Assembly: GCA_948567375.1 (NCBI GenBank)
Contig: OX419758.1
Span: 53,521,473-53,585,472, forward strand
Length of the DNA stretch: 64,000 nt
Direction of reading: 5' to 3'
Source of the DNA: Lunularia cruciata
Taxonomy: Eukaryota; Streptophyta; Marchantiopsida; Lunulariales; Lunulariaceae
Within the stretch, counting starts at the first letter, position 1. Each line of letters starts with the position of its first letter. Positions 25,954 through 38,252 of the stretch are shown here, piece by piece. A model generated the notes under the pieces. It was not told the DNA's origin, did not search any database, and saw nothing but the letters and a program-made list of their open reading frames with translations. The position numbers were made by a program, and so were the translations under genes.

Positions 25954-28948
25954 ATGGCTACACCTTCCCATGTGGGGCCGCCAAGAGCGGCTTGGGATAC
26001 ACCATGTACGGTGTATCATTAATGCTTTACCTCGCAAGAGGTAAAGAGCCATGTGGGAAGGATGCACAAGGACCATAATTGGATCACTTGGGATGCTCAC
26101 ATAAGGCAAGCAACCACATCAACAACAGTGACACTTGGGATTGCACACGCTTCTTCTATCTCTTTGTTGACCATTCTAGGGATACTAATCAAGTCGTGGG
26201 AGTGGTTAGCTTCTCAAGTGGATTGCATTTTGGGGTTATTTGAGACTAGTTTTCCATATCCACGTCTATCTCATAGGCTACCCTATACACTCCATGATGA
26301 GGCTAGACAAGCTTTTTATGTACCACTTGACCATTTGGCACATGATCCCTTGGATGAGTTAGCATGGTTCTTATTCTTCTTACTCCACCAATGGTATCTT
26401 TGTAAAGATAGAAAGGGACATGCAAGGCATAGAGAGGTGGCTGTAAATTTTATCAATTCCAAGTGGGGGATTGGGCAGCCCTTTAGGAAGAATCTGTTAG
26501 GGCGGCATATTTTAGGAGATAGGTTTTGCCATAGGATACCACAAAGTATGACGGTGGTATCTTGATTACGATGGTGTAGAACATTTGGTTAGGCAAGAGA
26601 GTTTAGTAAAGCAACATGAGCACTACATCCTTTGTCTATGGCTAGTCCTATTGATGAGACCATCTTCTCCCTACACTCACTATATCCAATGGTAGAAGAG
26701 GGATTACCATTAGAGGTCTTAGATTATTAGCATGAGCAGCCTTTAGGTCTTGATAGGTCACTTTTTCACAAGCATTGTACACTACCCCTTGCCTTTCCTC
26801 ACAAGGCTTGTTAGGGATGGTATAAGCACCTTAAAGATTGCTTCTAGGCAGATGATCCTTCCAATGGTTTTACCAAGTTGTTTTAGGTGGTTGTAGTAGT
26901 AGCAAGAGGAGACATTCCTATATCTGTTAGTCAGGTGTTAGGTGAAAACGACTTCTTGTGATAGAGAAGAACACATAAGGCATCAGACCAAGTGATAATG
27001 GAGAGATCTTTTTTCATTTGGTCAACCATACCATTGTCCTTCAACATCATTTTCACTTTTGATATCACCTCAATCCACATCAATTTGGAGTAGCTACACT
27101 TGGAAGATGTGAGGCTATATCTCTAAGCATTAAGGCAATCCTAGATATCCATCTAGAGTGGGTCATCCTATAGGTGGATGTTGAGAATTCTTTTAATAGT
27201 GTCTCATGGGCATCCATCTTTAGATAGCTTAGGGATGTTAGTGTATCCTTGGCAAGTCTAATTCCTTTTGTGCGGTCTTTTTATAGCTCTCTTGCTTGCC
27301 TTTACTACAAACACGATTATTCACAAGAAGGAGTCACCATCTTGGAGTTAGTTGCTGGTACATGTCAGGGAGATCCTTTAGGAGGACCCTTATTTGCCAT
27401 GGCTCACTTTAGAGCTCTCTTATCTACTACTTTGGCCATGCCAGGTTGTGAATTTCCCTCCTTGGCAGATGCTACACACATCATGGGCCTTATAGATCAG
27501 ATTAGGCAGGCCTTTGACCACTTGACTATTGAGCTATATCTAGTAGGGTTGAGAGTCAAGGTGTCAAAATGTAGGGCATGGTCTCCTTTAGGTATTCCTC
27601 CCCACCTTGAGATTCTAGAGGGGTGTATCACATCTACAAATGGACTACATATTCTTGGAGTGCCAACATGATCCGATGATTTTGTCACATGCTTCTTAGA
27701 TGCTACTCTTGCAGAGGATGTTCTCCCTGTGGATGACCTTCTATTAGTAGGAGATCCGCATGTGGCATTTGGTATAATCTCCTCTAGTATTGCTTGTCTA
27801 CCAACTTACCTCCTCCGCATAGTTCCTCCCTCTTTGTCCTTCTTATCACATCTGAGAGTCTTTGATAGGAGGATTATGGGAGTCTTTGGTGATATCATTG
27901 GACCAAGGACATTTGATTGTGTGATATGGTATTTGACACATAAATATATGGCTCTAGTGATCTTGTGTGGAGGGTTGGCTTGTTATCTATGGAGGAGATG
28001 GCACCTATAGCATTTTTGGGTAGTTGGACTCTCTCGGTACCCTTACTTTCCTCTCATTTTGTGGTTTTTGATATGTTGGCTTGGATACTTATGTGATAGA
28101 GGTGGAGGAGGGATCCTTTTCTCTCTAAATGTTATTGCGGGAAATGAGAGATATACTATCTCCACGGGCACACAAGGACTTTCCATCTTTTGCTTCACTA
28201 TTGTTAGATTAGACTAGAGGTTTATAGTCTTTTTTTATGGAGTGAGAGTGTGAGGATACACTACATTCTCTTTTAGTTGACTCGTCCATTCCTCAAGCTA
28301 CTAGAGCATGTCTTTGCTCTTCGTCCGACAAGGATTCAAACTCATGGATCTTAGCTTGATCATGCATTATGGTATTTCAACTTGCATCATCTACTTTCTC
28401 TACAGTGATGAGGTTTCACCTAGGTTTGGTCCATCCATTTGCATCTTCATTACTCATTTATGAGTGTGGTTCTACACTAGATGCAACAGCGGTCCATATG
28501 ACACAATGTTCTTTTGGAGGACAAAGGATAGCTACCCATGATGCTATTAGGGGCATAGTGTTTGCTATGGCACAAGAGAGTGGATACTTGGCTTGGAGGG
28601 AGTTTATATGCTTTGAGTTCATATGCTTTGCAGACAACATGTGTCAGGGCAGACTTATACTTGGTCCAAGACGATCAAGTGACAATAACGGATGTAGTGG
28701 TTACGAACACTACTCTTGATATAATTTTGGGGGGAGTGATTACCCATCCCCTTGGATGTGTGGCAAGTGCAGCAGCAAGTCGTAAGGTCTCCAAGTATAG
28801 GGGCATGCAGCGCGGTCACCTCTTTGTTCCTCTAGCCTTGGAGTTATATGGAGCGATGGACATGACGTTCGACACTTTTGTCAAGGAGTGCACGAGAGCT
28901 TATCATGTTAGGTGCCAGGGATACCAGTCTCACTCTCATACTTTGTAG
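25954..28948 (+). pseudogene. Copy B polyprotein remnant: zinc finger, RT, nuclease
   Basis: Order along +: a decayed C2H2 finger near 26000-26075 (the second Cys has become Tyr in CTVYH); linker open at 26053-26565; RT with VDVENSFNSVS near 27178, GTCQGDPLGGPLFAMAHFR at about 27358-27415 (best-preserved motif B in the window), SLADATHIMG near 27462 (second catalytic Asp is Ala), GLRVKVSKCRAW near 27550 and HILGVP near 27650. The knuckle near 28465-28510 has lost its first Cys (YECGSTLD). The nuclease part (28560-28948) keeps RADLYLVQDDQV, a DVVV strand, KVSKYRGM and LALELYGAMD. Stops separate these blocks, so no functional protein is made. Confidence 0.72.
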
Positions 28949-29084
28949 CATATTTTAGACCATGTGTGTCCATTGCTCTATAGAGGGCAGTGGGTGGTGC
29001 AATCATAAGAGAGCAATCACATCAGGTGATGCTTCTTTGCATGCTCCAATTGTTTGTAGACCATACAACTTGCACAGCTTGGAT

Positions 29085-29358
29085 ATCTTAGGTGCATTGG
29101 TGCAGATTTCTCACATCTACAATATTGGGGCTTAGTCCCATTTTATCTATTTTGTTGCACCCTTGTACGGCTTGATGGGGTCTTCCCATCCTTCATGTTT
29201 TTACGCGGTCTCACTTTCTAGTGATGTCTTAGGTGTAGTAGTGCAAATTTCTCATATCTATATTATTGTGGCCTAGCCCCGTTTACCTCTTTTGTGTCTT
29301 CCTTGTATTGCTTGATGGGGTCTTCCCATCCTTCATGTGTTCTCCGCCGTCGCCCTTT
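29085..29358 (+). repeat. Duplicated 3' tail of copy B
   Basis: Two similar stretches of about 130 bp, 29085-29213 and 29225-29358, each contain a CTTAGGTG start, a GGCTTAGYCCC-like sequence (the second reads GGCCTAGCCCC) and the hairpin GATGGGGTCTTCCCATC, followed by an ACGCGGTC- or CGTCGCC-type end. Confidence 0.8.
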
Positions 29359-29713
29359 CCCTAACATCTTGGCAATGTTGTTGCTTTCAAGCTTCTAATA
29401 GACTAGACGGGTTTACAATTACCAATACATTTCTGATTAAATAAAGTACAATGGCGGAGTTGTTTACATGGTAAGTTCTGCAGGACCAAAATTCAAAGAA
29501 CTTTGTAATAGCTGCTTAATATTTTGGGATTGAGTCAAAATTGGCATCAACAAGCTGTAAGCTAATTGGCCAACGAGTCAGGAGTGTATGAGAGCCCTAC
29601 CACCAAATGTGGAACTGAGATCTTTAGTTCTAGACTAGAGAATAAGGACACTAGTCGATAAAATTAGTTTAGGGTACTCGTCAATAAAGCGGTACCGTAG
29701 TCTCAGTCTCATT
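29359..29713. other. Spacer between copies B and C
   Basis: About 350 bp of non-element DNA without an evident gene. Its last nine bases (29705-29713) are the left target duplication of copy C. Confidence 0.6.
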
Positions 29714-30174
29714 GAGAGTGTGCAGGAGAGTGTGGAGACGGGGAGAAGAGAGGGAGAGACAAGAGACTATATCTATTTTTTTGAGTGTTCTCTAGCATGT
29801 AGCACTCAAGTGAATAGTCAATTCTCTTCATTTTTCAATTTTGGTTCCATTGGCACCTAGATTGAAGGCTATGGAGAATGGATAGAAAGTTATGAGGATT
29901 TTTAGTTTTTTTAGGGTTTAGAGTGATCATTATATTGAGAGTGATGGGTCAGGAATTTTCATTTCCAATCTCTTGGTTTTTATGATTAAATTCCATGGGA
30001 ATTTAGTTTGAAAACTTTGGAGATGGAAATTGAAAGTTACGAGAGTTATAGATTTTAGGGTTTGGAGAGATTGTTTTCTTATGTGAGTTGGGATGTGAGG
30101 GGTTGTGGTTTTGCAGATATGGGGATATATGGAGAGGAGCAGCATGTGTTACTATCATTATTCTTGTGCTAGCC

Positions 30175-33161
30175 ATGGCTACACCTTCCCATGTGGGGTC
30201 GCCTAGAGTGAGTCGGGATACACCATGCTCGGTGTGTCACCGACGCTTTACCTTGCAAGGAGTAAAGACCCATATGGGAAGGATGCACAAGGACTATGAT
30301 TTGGACCACTTGGAATGCCCACGTGAGACAAGCAACCACATTGACAATAGTGACACTTGAGATTACACACGCTTCTTCTATCTTTTTGTTGATCGTTCCA
30401 AGGATACCGAGTCGTGGGAGTGGTTAGCTTCTCAGGCGGGTTGCATTTTGGGGTTATTTAAGACTAGTTTTCCATGTCCACGTCTATTCCATAGGCTACC
30501 CCGCACACTCCATGATGAGGCTAGACATGCTTTTTGCCTACCACTTGATTGTTTGGCACGTGATCTCTTGGACGAGTTAGCATGGTTCCTATTTCTCTTA
30601 CTCCCTTGATGGTGTCTTTGTTATGCTAGAGGGGGACGTGTGAGGCATAGAGAGGTGGCTGCCAGATTTCATCGATTCCGAGCGGGGGATTGGGCAGCCC
30701 TTCAAGAGGAGTCTGTTAGGGCTACATGATTTAGGAGATAGGCATCGCCACAGGATACCACAGAGTCCACTTGATTATGGCGATGTAGGACATTGGGTCA
30801 GGCGGGAGAGTTTAGTAGAGCAGCACAAGCGCTACATCCTTTGTCTATAGCGAGTCCTACTAATAAGACTATCTCTTCCCTACGCTCATTACATCCTATA
30901 GCAGTAGAGTGACTACCACTAGAGGTCTTAGATTATCAGCCTGAGCAGCCTTTATGTCTTGATAGGTCGCTATTTGCACAAGCATTGTGCACTGCCCCTC
31001 GTCTTTCCTCAAAAGGCTTGTCAAGGATGGTTTATGAGCACCTTAGGAGATTGCTTCCAGGCAGATGACCCTTCTAGTGGTTTTACCAAGTTGTTTCAGG
31101 TGGCTACAACAATAGCGAGAGGAGACATTCCTATGTTTGTTAGTCGGGTGTTAGGTGCTAGTCGACTTCTCATGATGGAGAAGGACATGGGAGGCATTAG
31201 ACCAATTACTATTGGAGAGATCTTTTTGCGTTTGGTCCGTCGTACCATTGTCCTTCAACATTTTTCTCACTTTCAACAACACCTTAGTCCACATCAGTTT
31301 GGAGTAGCTACACCTGGTGGATATGAGGCTATATCTCTATGCATTAGAGCACTCTTAGATATCCATCCGGAGTGGGTCATCCTACAAGTGGATGTTGAGA
31401 ACGCTTTTAATAGCATCTCACGGGCATCCATCTTTAGAGAGCTTAGGGAGGCTGGTGGATCCTTGGCGAGTCTCATTCCTTTTGTGTGATCTTTTTACGG
31501 CTCTCTTGCTTCCCTTTACTACCAGCATGGTGGTTCACAAGAGGGAAGTCACTGTCTTGGAGTCAGTTGTTGGTACAGGGAGATCAGGGAGATCCTTTGG
31601 GGGGGGGGGGGGGCCCTTATTTGCCATGGCTCACTTTAGAGCTCTCCTATCTACTACTTTGGCCATGCAAGGTTGTGTATTTTCCTCCTTGGTAGATGAT
31701 ACACACATCATAGGCCTTGTAGATCAGATTAGGCAGGCCTTTGACTACTTGACTACCAAGCTACATCTAGTAGGCTTGAGAGTCAAGGTGTCAAAGTGTA
31801 GGGCATCGTCCTCTTTATGTATCCCTCCACACCTTGAGCTTCTAGAGGGATGTATCACAGCCACAAATGGACTTCGTCTTCTTGGAGTGCCAATAGGATC
31901 AAAGGATTTTGTCACACGCTTCCTAGACACTGCCCTTGCAGAGGATGTTCTCTACGTGGATGACCTTCCATTATTAGGAGATCCATAGGTGGCATTTGGT
32001 ATACTCTCTTCCAATATTGCTCGTCAACCATCCTACCTCATCCGTACAATTCCTCCCTCATCGTCCTTTCTATCACATTTGGGAGCATTTGATAGGAGGA
32101 TTATGGGAGTCTTTGGTGATATTATTGGACTAGGGACTTTTGAGTGTGTGATAGGGGATTTGGCACGTAGACAGACGGCTCTGCCAATCTCATGTGGTAG
32201 GATTGGCTTGCTTTTTATGGAGGTGACGGCACCTATAGCATTTTTGGGTAGTTGGGCTCTCTCGGCACCCCTACTTTCCTCCCATTTTGTGGTTGTTGAT
32301 AGGCCAATTTTGGAGACTATATGACAGAGGTGGAGGGAGGATCCTATTCTCTTCAAGTGTTATTGCGGGAGACAAGAGATAGTCTATCCCCTCAAGCACG
32401 TGAGGATTTTCCACCTTTTGCTTCACTATCGTCAGATTGGACTAGAGGTTTACAGTCTTCCTTGATGGAGTGATAGTGTGAGCATACATTACATTCTCTC
32501 TTAGACAACTCGTCCATTCCTCCGGCTACTAGAGCACGTTTGCTCTTGCTCCGGCAAGGGTGCAGGCTCTTGGATCCTAGCTCGACCGTGCATTAGGGGA
32601 TTCCGATTCGCACCAGCTACTTTCTCTACAACAATGAGGTTTTGCCTAGGTTTGGTCCACCCATCTGAATCTTCATTACTCACTTGTGAGTGTGGTTCTA
32701 CACTAGATGCAGCAGCGGTCCACATGACATGGTGTCCTTTTGGAGGACAGAGGATAGCTACCCATGATGCCATTAGGGACATAGTGTTTGCTATGGCACG
32801 AGAGAGTGGATACTTGGCTTGGAGGGAGCGTTTGTATGCTTTGCAGACAACACGTGTCAGGGCAGACTTATACTTGGTGTGAGATGATCAGGTGACAGTA
32901 GCGGATGTCGTGGTGACGGACTCTACACGGGATACAGTTTCGGAGGGAGTGATTACACATCCTCCTGGATGGGCAGCGAGTGTAGCAGCAGGTTGCAAGG
33001 TCTCCAAGTATAGGGGCATGCAGCGAGGTCACCTCTTTGTTTCTCTAGCCTTGGAGTTATATGGAGCGATGGACACGGCATTTGACACATTTGTCAGGGA
33101 GTGCATGAGAGCTTATCATGTTAGGCGTCAGGGGTACCATTCTCACTTTCATACTTTGTAG
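30175..33161 (+). pseudogene. Copy C polyprotein: C2H2 finger, reverse transcriptase, CxC-HxxxC knuckle, restriction-like endonuclease
   Basis: Start ATG 30175 lies in GCCATGGCT and begins MATPSHVG, shared with copies B and D. A C-x2-C-x11-H-x4-H finger (CSVCHRRFTL...) spans 30226-30288. A TGA breaks the frame after 30357. RT: open 30959-31489 with GGIRPITIG, QFGVATPGGYE and VDVENAFNSIS (motif A, near 31388). A 15-G run at 31599-31613 replaces motif B. Motif C reads SLVDDTHIIG (near 31690), then GLRVKVSKC and LGVPIG. Near 32685-32736 is CECGSTLDAAAVHMTWC. The nuclease part (32760-33161) has RADLYLV, ADVVVTD, KVSKYRGM and LALELYGAMD, consistent with an R.xD..DV..KxxKY restriction-like fold. 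About 995 codons would be normal for the family (about 1000-1100). The copy is dead because of stops and shifts. Confidence 0.75.
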
Positions 33162-33440
33162 CATATTTTAGACAGTGTGTGTCTATTGCTTTACAGAGGG
33201 CAGTGGCTGATGCAATCCATAAGAGAGCAATCACATTAGGTGATGTTTTTTCGGATGCTCCAGTTGTGTGTAGACCGTACGACTTGCATAGCTCGGATAT
33301 CTTAGGTGCGGTGGGGCAGATCTCTCATTTGGACTCTATTGGGGCTTAGCCCCATGTTACCTTTTTTGTCTCTCCCTTGTACTGCTTGATGGGGTCTTCC
33401 CATCCTTAGTTTTTCCCTTATGCGGTTCGCCTCTTTAATT
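33162..33440 (+). repeat. 3' UTR of copy C with hairpin
   Basis: It contains GGGGCTTAGCCCC (a small palindrome, near 33343-33355) and GATGGGGTCTTCCCATC (33388-33404; six-base stem, five-base loop). The same segment recurs as isolated tails elsewhere in the window. In R2-type elements the 3' UTR structure is what the RT recognises, so conservation of the hairpin is meaningful. Confidence 0.82.
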
Positions 33441-33449
33441 AGTCTCATT

Positions 33450-35140
33450 CTCGGCAACAAGCCATTACAGGTTCTCTTATTAGAGGATCCTCCCTTACCA
33501 CTCATTGCAGCTGCATCGATAAAAGCAAATGAATATCGAGAGAGCTTTGTAGCTTCTGTCTCCACCGGGTGCGTGGCTTGTTCGGACTGCAATATACTTC
33601 TCATGTCAATGTGAAACGAGCGAGTCCGGACAAGTTGGATGCATAACACCGCGTTCAGCTTTTATTGTAGATTCCATGGTGTCGCCATAACTAGTGCACT
33701 CGGTGGGTTGGAAAGTATCAAAGGAAGTGCCATCCCTGGAATAAATTGCAGGTTCAAAATGCTCAGCATTGTTAAGATTTGTAACAAGCTAAGATAGTAC
33801 CAACAGAATTTTTACCGGGTGCACAGAGTCAGTAATAGAAGGTCGGTGTTGAGCTTCTAAAGGCCATGGTTGTGACAAAAGGAAGAACACCAATTCCACT
33901 GGCAAACTAGAGTAGTACAACTGTACTCGTAAGACACCAGACACGGAAATGAAAGCAGCAAGTTTGGAACAAGCCTGGTTTATGCCGCTTAAGCATTGGT
34001 TGATGGATCCTGATGTCAAATAGAATGTCTGTGAACTTCCCCTTCCCGGAGTAGAGAACAGCGGAAATAGAACCGGAGCGACAGAGCATGACAAACAATG
34101 CAAAAGAAGGGCGGAAAATAAGTTTAGAATTTGCTATTTACAGCCAGTGACCGCAGACATCAACTTGAGATTGGGCATATACCGGATGCTGACAGTCACG
34201 TCCGTGACTCAAAATGTCACTGCAAGGAGCTAGTCTTCACTATGACAAGTACCGGCTCCTTCGGGAAGGACTTTAGATTTTGGCTGGATATAAATCTCCC
34301 CCGCGGCCAACGGTGGCGATTCAAAAGGCGGCGCTGCACCCGTTTCCATACCAATCTTGTCCTGTATCACCGCCTCAATCCTTGGATGGTGAACAATCGA
34401 TCGACCTTGATCTGCGGAATGCGAAGTCCTGTTGAGAAGGATGTATTGAGCCTCTAATCCTGTTCCTGTTCTTCTACTTCTATTTCTACTAGATGTGGAT
34501 TTACCTCAATTCGGATTGTTGAACTCCCTTCTCGTTTATCCATTCCACTTGATAACATTCAGCAACGGATCTCCATGTATGTGCACAAGTTGTTAAGTAA
34601 GGGACCGTTGAGCAGCGAATCTTCACACTGTAGTCGTAAGTTCGTGCCGTCGTGCTTCTCTCTTAGCTTTTATAGTTATGACAGATCTTAGCATAATATA
34701 ACACACTTCACTGTGCCGAACATCAAGTCCAGCTCTCTCTACGACTTGAACTCCGTTGGGAAATCGTCATCTTGATTATCCGACCAATCAATCTCAGTTA
34801 TCACAACGGAGATTATGGGAATCATTTCATTTCAGATGTACCGGCAACAATTGCAATTTGAGCAATGGTGTAGACTAATTTACTGGCGTTGTGAGAGAGA
34901 TCAAAGAATTCAACGACAAGTGGAAAAGAGAAGATTTCGGATTCATTTTGTGTCTCGTCCCACTCCATTTTGACCTATTGGTACAACTTGTTGTTGGTAA
35001 GTTTTCCCTTCTCGGAATTTTGGAGACGACAAATCTTGATTTGTAATACAAACAAAAAATTTCAGATGACGAAATTTCGCACATTCAAAGTGGTATTATA
35101 TTGGTTTCTAGGTCAAGGATATGAGTCCTTCCCCAATATA
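33450..35140. other. Unassigned DNA between copies C and D
   Basis: No transposon motif or splice-supported gene is visible. Open frames at 33789-34103 (minus) and 34131-34457 (plus) are about 105 codons each and have no recognisable domain. Local G+C is somewhat higher than in the flanking elements. Confidence 0.45.
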
Positions 35141-36424
35141 GTGAGGAGGAGTTCGGGAGAGGAGAGGGAGAGATATGAGAGGAAAGATATATATTTTATG
35201 AGTGCTCTCTAGCGTATAGCACTTAGTCAATTCAGTTTGTTTTTCAATTCCATTTCCATTGGTACTTAGCTTGAAGAAAGTTGAGAATTGAGAAGAAAGT
35301 TATTAGGATTTTTATGTTTTTTAGAGTGATCATTACATATTGAGAGTAGTGGATCTGGAATTTTCATTTCTAATTTCTTTTTCAATAATTGAGTTTCATG
35401 TTAGTTTTAAAATTTTTGATATGGAAATTGAAAGTTATGAGAATTTATAGTTTTTAGTGTTTAGAGAGATTGTACTTTTTTTTGTGAGTTGGAATGTGAG
35501 TGGTTGTGGTTCTATAAATATGGGGAGATATAGAGAGGAGCATCATGTGTTACTATAGTTATTATTGTGTTAGCCATGACTACACCTTCCCATGTGGGGT
35601 TGCCTAGAGCGGCTTGGGATACACCATGCTCGGTGTGTCATCGACGCTTTACCTTGCAAAGGGTAAAGATCCATCTGGGAAGGATGTACAAGGACCATTT
35701 GGGATGCCCATGTAAGGCGAGCAACCATATCGATAATAGTAACACTCGGGATTACGCACGCTTCTTTTATCCCTTTGTTGACCGTTCTAGGAACACCGAT
35801 CAAGTCGTGGAAGTGGTTAGCTTCTCATATGGGTTGTATTTTGGAGTTATTTGAGACTAGTTTCCATGTCCACGTCTATTCAATAGGCTACCCCACACAC
35901 TCCATGATGAGGCCAAACATGTTTTTTGCCTATCACTTGATCTTTTGGCATGTGATTCCTTGGATGAGTTGGCATGGTTCTTGTTCTTCTTACTCACTTG
36001 ATGGTATCTTCGTTATGCTAGAGAGGGACGTGTAGGGCATAGTGAGGTGATTGCTAGATTTCATCGATTTTGAGTGGGGGATTGGGCGGCCCTTCAAGAG
36101 GAGTTTGTTAGGACTACACAATTTAGGAGACAAGTTTTGCCATAGGATACCACAAAGTCCACTCAATTATGATGGTGTAGGACATTGAGTAAGGCGGGAG
36201 AATTTAGTAGAGTACCATAAGCACTACACCCTTTGTCTATGGCTAGTCCTATTGATGAGACTATCTCTTCCTTATGCTCACTACATCCTATGGCAATAGA
36301 GTGGCTACCACTAGAGGTTTTAGGTTATCATCTTGAGCAGCCTTAATGTCTTGATAGGTCACCTTTTGCACAAGCATTGTGCACTACCCCTCACCTTTCC
36401 TCAAGAGGCTTGTTAGGGATGGTA
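35141..36424 (+). mobile_element. R2-like non-LTR copy D, left part
   Basis: The 5' leader matches copies B and C (GAGAGGGAGAGA..., GAGTGCTCTCTAGC...). The reading frame starts at ATG 35576 and the part ends within the segment before the RT, where the chromovirus is inserted. Left and right parts together are about 3.65 kb, the same as copy C. Confidence 0.8.
35576..35854 (+). pseudogene. Copy D N-terminal C2H2 finger
   Basis: This is the best-preserved start of the family: MTTPSHVGLPR, then CSVCHRRFTLQRVK with the two His at H-LGRM-YK (the second His is Tyr here). It then reads through SNTRDYARFFYPFVDRSRN without the stop seen in copy C. The frame ends at a stop at 35852-35854. Confidence 0.7.
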
Positions 36425-37163
36425 TGTATTACTCCAAGGACAAGAGAAGAGAGAAAACACAGATTACACACTCAACATTCAGTGCCCCAAAGGAGCACCT
36501 TCTCTTTATTATATAGACAAAGAGGATCTCCTCCAAGGAAGCTCTACCATAGGATTAGGCACACAAATAGATGACATGTCAGCAAGCTCCACCCTTTTAT
36601 TACTTACTTGGATGGGTGACATATCGGTCTAGGTCCTATCTGGTTGGTCAAACAAGCTTTGACTGGAGGGAATCTTTTAGGGAATCTTCTTGTAGGAGTC
36701 TCAAAATCACATGAGTAAGGTACCATTGGAAAGCACTCAATGAGACAAAACAAGAGGAGGGAAGGCCAGCCTTTTCTCCATTGTGGGGAGGGGGGATTTG
36801 CACATTTTTGAGGCCTAATTCATCTGTTTAGGCCTCCAAAATTACCTTCAAAGATTTCAGGCATATTTTGGTTCCTACTCTATTAGTAGAAGTCTCCTTT
36901 TGGTGAAACCTCTTTCTAATCTGTTAAGTCCATCATGTGTAACATCTTTCCAAATTTTACCAAACCAATTCTCACCTTTAAATCATATGTCTAGCTATTG
37001 GTTCTAAGGTTCTCAAGTCTATTTTGGTTTCTGCTCTATTGATAAAAGTACTCTTTGGTGATATTTCCATTTGATCTATTTTGACCATCATGCATAACAT
37101 CATTCTAGATGTTACCAAACAGAATTTAACATCTAGATCATATGGCTAGCTCTTGGTATTACA
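36425..37163 (-). repeat. 3' LTR of the chromovirus
   Basis: On + it runs TGTATTACTCC ... GGTATTACA. The polypurine tract lies immediately to its right at about 37166-37178 on +. Confidence 0.92.
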
Positions 37164-37227
37164 GACCTCCCTCCTTTTAAGACGCAACGTCCTCATTGTG
37201 CAATTGTTGCTCAAATGCTTACACCAA

Positions 37228-37380
37228 CACAAGTGCATGTGTCAAATTGGCAGCAGTCTTCCATGTTGCTTCATCGAGGGGATAACCTTTCCACTATACT
37301 AGATAGTCCACCCTTGGATGGCGAGTACCACACATGCGTTTTTGGAGAATACGCTCCACTTCATATTCCTCTGTGCCATC
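37228..37380 (-). pseudogene. Chromodomain of the chromovirus integrase
   Basis: Minus-strand translation reads EEYEVERILQKRM, RVDYLV, a stop, then WKGYPLDEATWK. The aromatic residues of the methyl-lysine cage (Y, W, W) are visible. One in-frame stop replaces the residue before WKGYP. Upstream (about 37450-37510) is AYHLELPPHMNIHPMFHVSLL, the GPY/F-like end of integrase. Chromodomains direct such elements to heterochromatin. Confidence 0.8.
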
Positions 37381-37535
37381 AATGAGTGTCGGACAAGGTC
37401 AAATGTCTTGTGTGGAATGACCCTAGCCTGATCAGGGAGCATATCTGTGTAGTAGGGAAACATGGAACATTGGATGGATGTTCATGTGTGGTGGTAGCTC
37501 AAGGTGATAGGCCATAGTGCCAATGTTACAAAGAA

Positions 37536-38021
37536 TCAAGAAAGGCCCAATAAAACAAGGTCTTCAATTGTGTCTTCAATTGTGCAATTAGCCCGCTCTG
37601 TTTGGCCATTTGTTTGTGGGTGGTAAGTTGTGGAGATGGCCAACTTGGTTTTGAAGAAACCAAAGAGTGTTTGCCAAAACAAACTGGTGAATTGAGTGCC
37701 TCTATTGGTGATAAGTACTCTAGACAAGCCATGGTGAGAGAAGACTGTATCTAAGTATAATTGAGCTAGTTGTGGAGCGGTCACATCCTTGGTGGTAGGG
37801 TGTACATGAATTATTTTGCTAAGCCGGTCCACAAAGACCACAATGGAGTCAAACCCTGAGGTGGTCTTGGGTAATTCACAGACGAGATCCATACTCACTT
37901 GTTTCCAATGTTGTGTATGTGTGGGGTGAGGTTGAAGGAGCAGTGCAAGAGCTTGATTAGAAGCTTTGTTCTGTTGACAAAGTAGGCAGATGTGCATGTA
38001 TTCCATCACGTCATTGCTCAT
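37536..38021 (-). pseudogene. Integrase of the chromovirus
   Basis: The open stretch of 161 codons starts with CLLCQQNK, the Cys pair of the HHCC zinc domain, and continues through MDLVCELP, VVFVDRLSK, ITNRGTQFTS and YHPQTNGQTER. In the D,D-35-E triad the first Asp (MDLV) and the Glu (TER) are present. The second Asp has become Asn in ITNRGTQ, so this copy should be catalytically dead even without its stops. Confidence 0.85.
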
Positions 38022-38252
38022 CTTGGGCTAATAGTAATGGCGTTGGACTGCATCCAAGGTCTTGTCCACTCCAACATGACCTGCAATGGCCAAATCATGA
38101 CATTTTGGCAGAATGGTGGTGCGTAATTTTGGGACATTTGGGATCCATAATCTACCATCACAAAAGGTGAGTCCTTGGGTATTTGTGACGCCTTTGGATG
38201 ATTGTGCTTCTACAATCTGTGGATCAGTTTTTGTAGTAGCTTGAATCTCTAG

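Larger units (their letters stand above)
25541..29358 (+). mobile_element. R2-like non-LTR copy B
   Basis: It starts with GGGAGAGTGTGGAGACGG, as copy C does, and follows copy C over its whole length. The likely start codon is ATG 25954 (GCCATGGCT context). Frames are broken in many places. The 3' region carries two successive tails with the hairpin, at 29174-29190 and 29314-29330. The ends are approximate and I found no clear target duplication. Confidence 0.78.
29714..33440 (+). mobile_element. R2-like non-LTR copy C, full length (3.73 kb)
   Basis: AGTCTCATT occurs at 29705-29713 and again at 33441-33449, so the insertion is bounded by a 9-bp target duplication. Inside are a 460-bp 5' leader (GA-rich start), one coding region from about 30175 to 33161, and a 280-bp 3' UTR with a strong hairpin. 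There is no poly(A) tail: the element ends ..GCGGTTCGCCTCTTTAATT. No LTRs are present. This is the architecture of single-ORF non-LTR elements that use a restriction-like endonuclease (R2 type) rather than an N-terminal apurinic endonuclease. Confidence 0.8.

Noticed and set aside
33302..33649. Minus-strand open frame of 115 codons
   Set aside because: Its C-terminal half is antisense to the hairpin 3' UTR of copy C, and it crosses the element boundary and target duplication.
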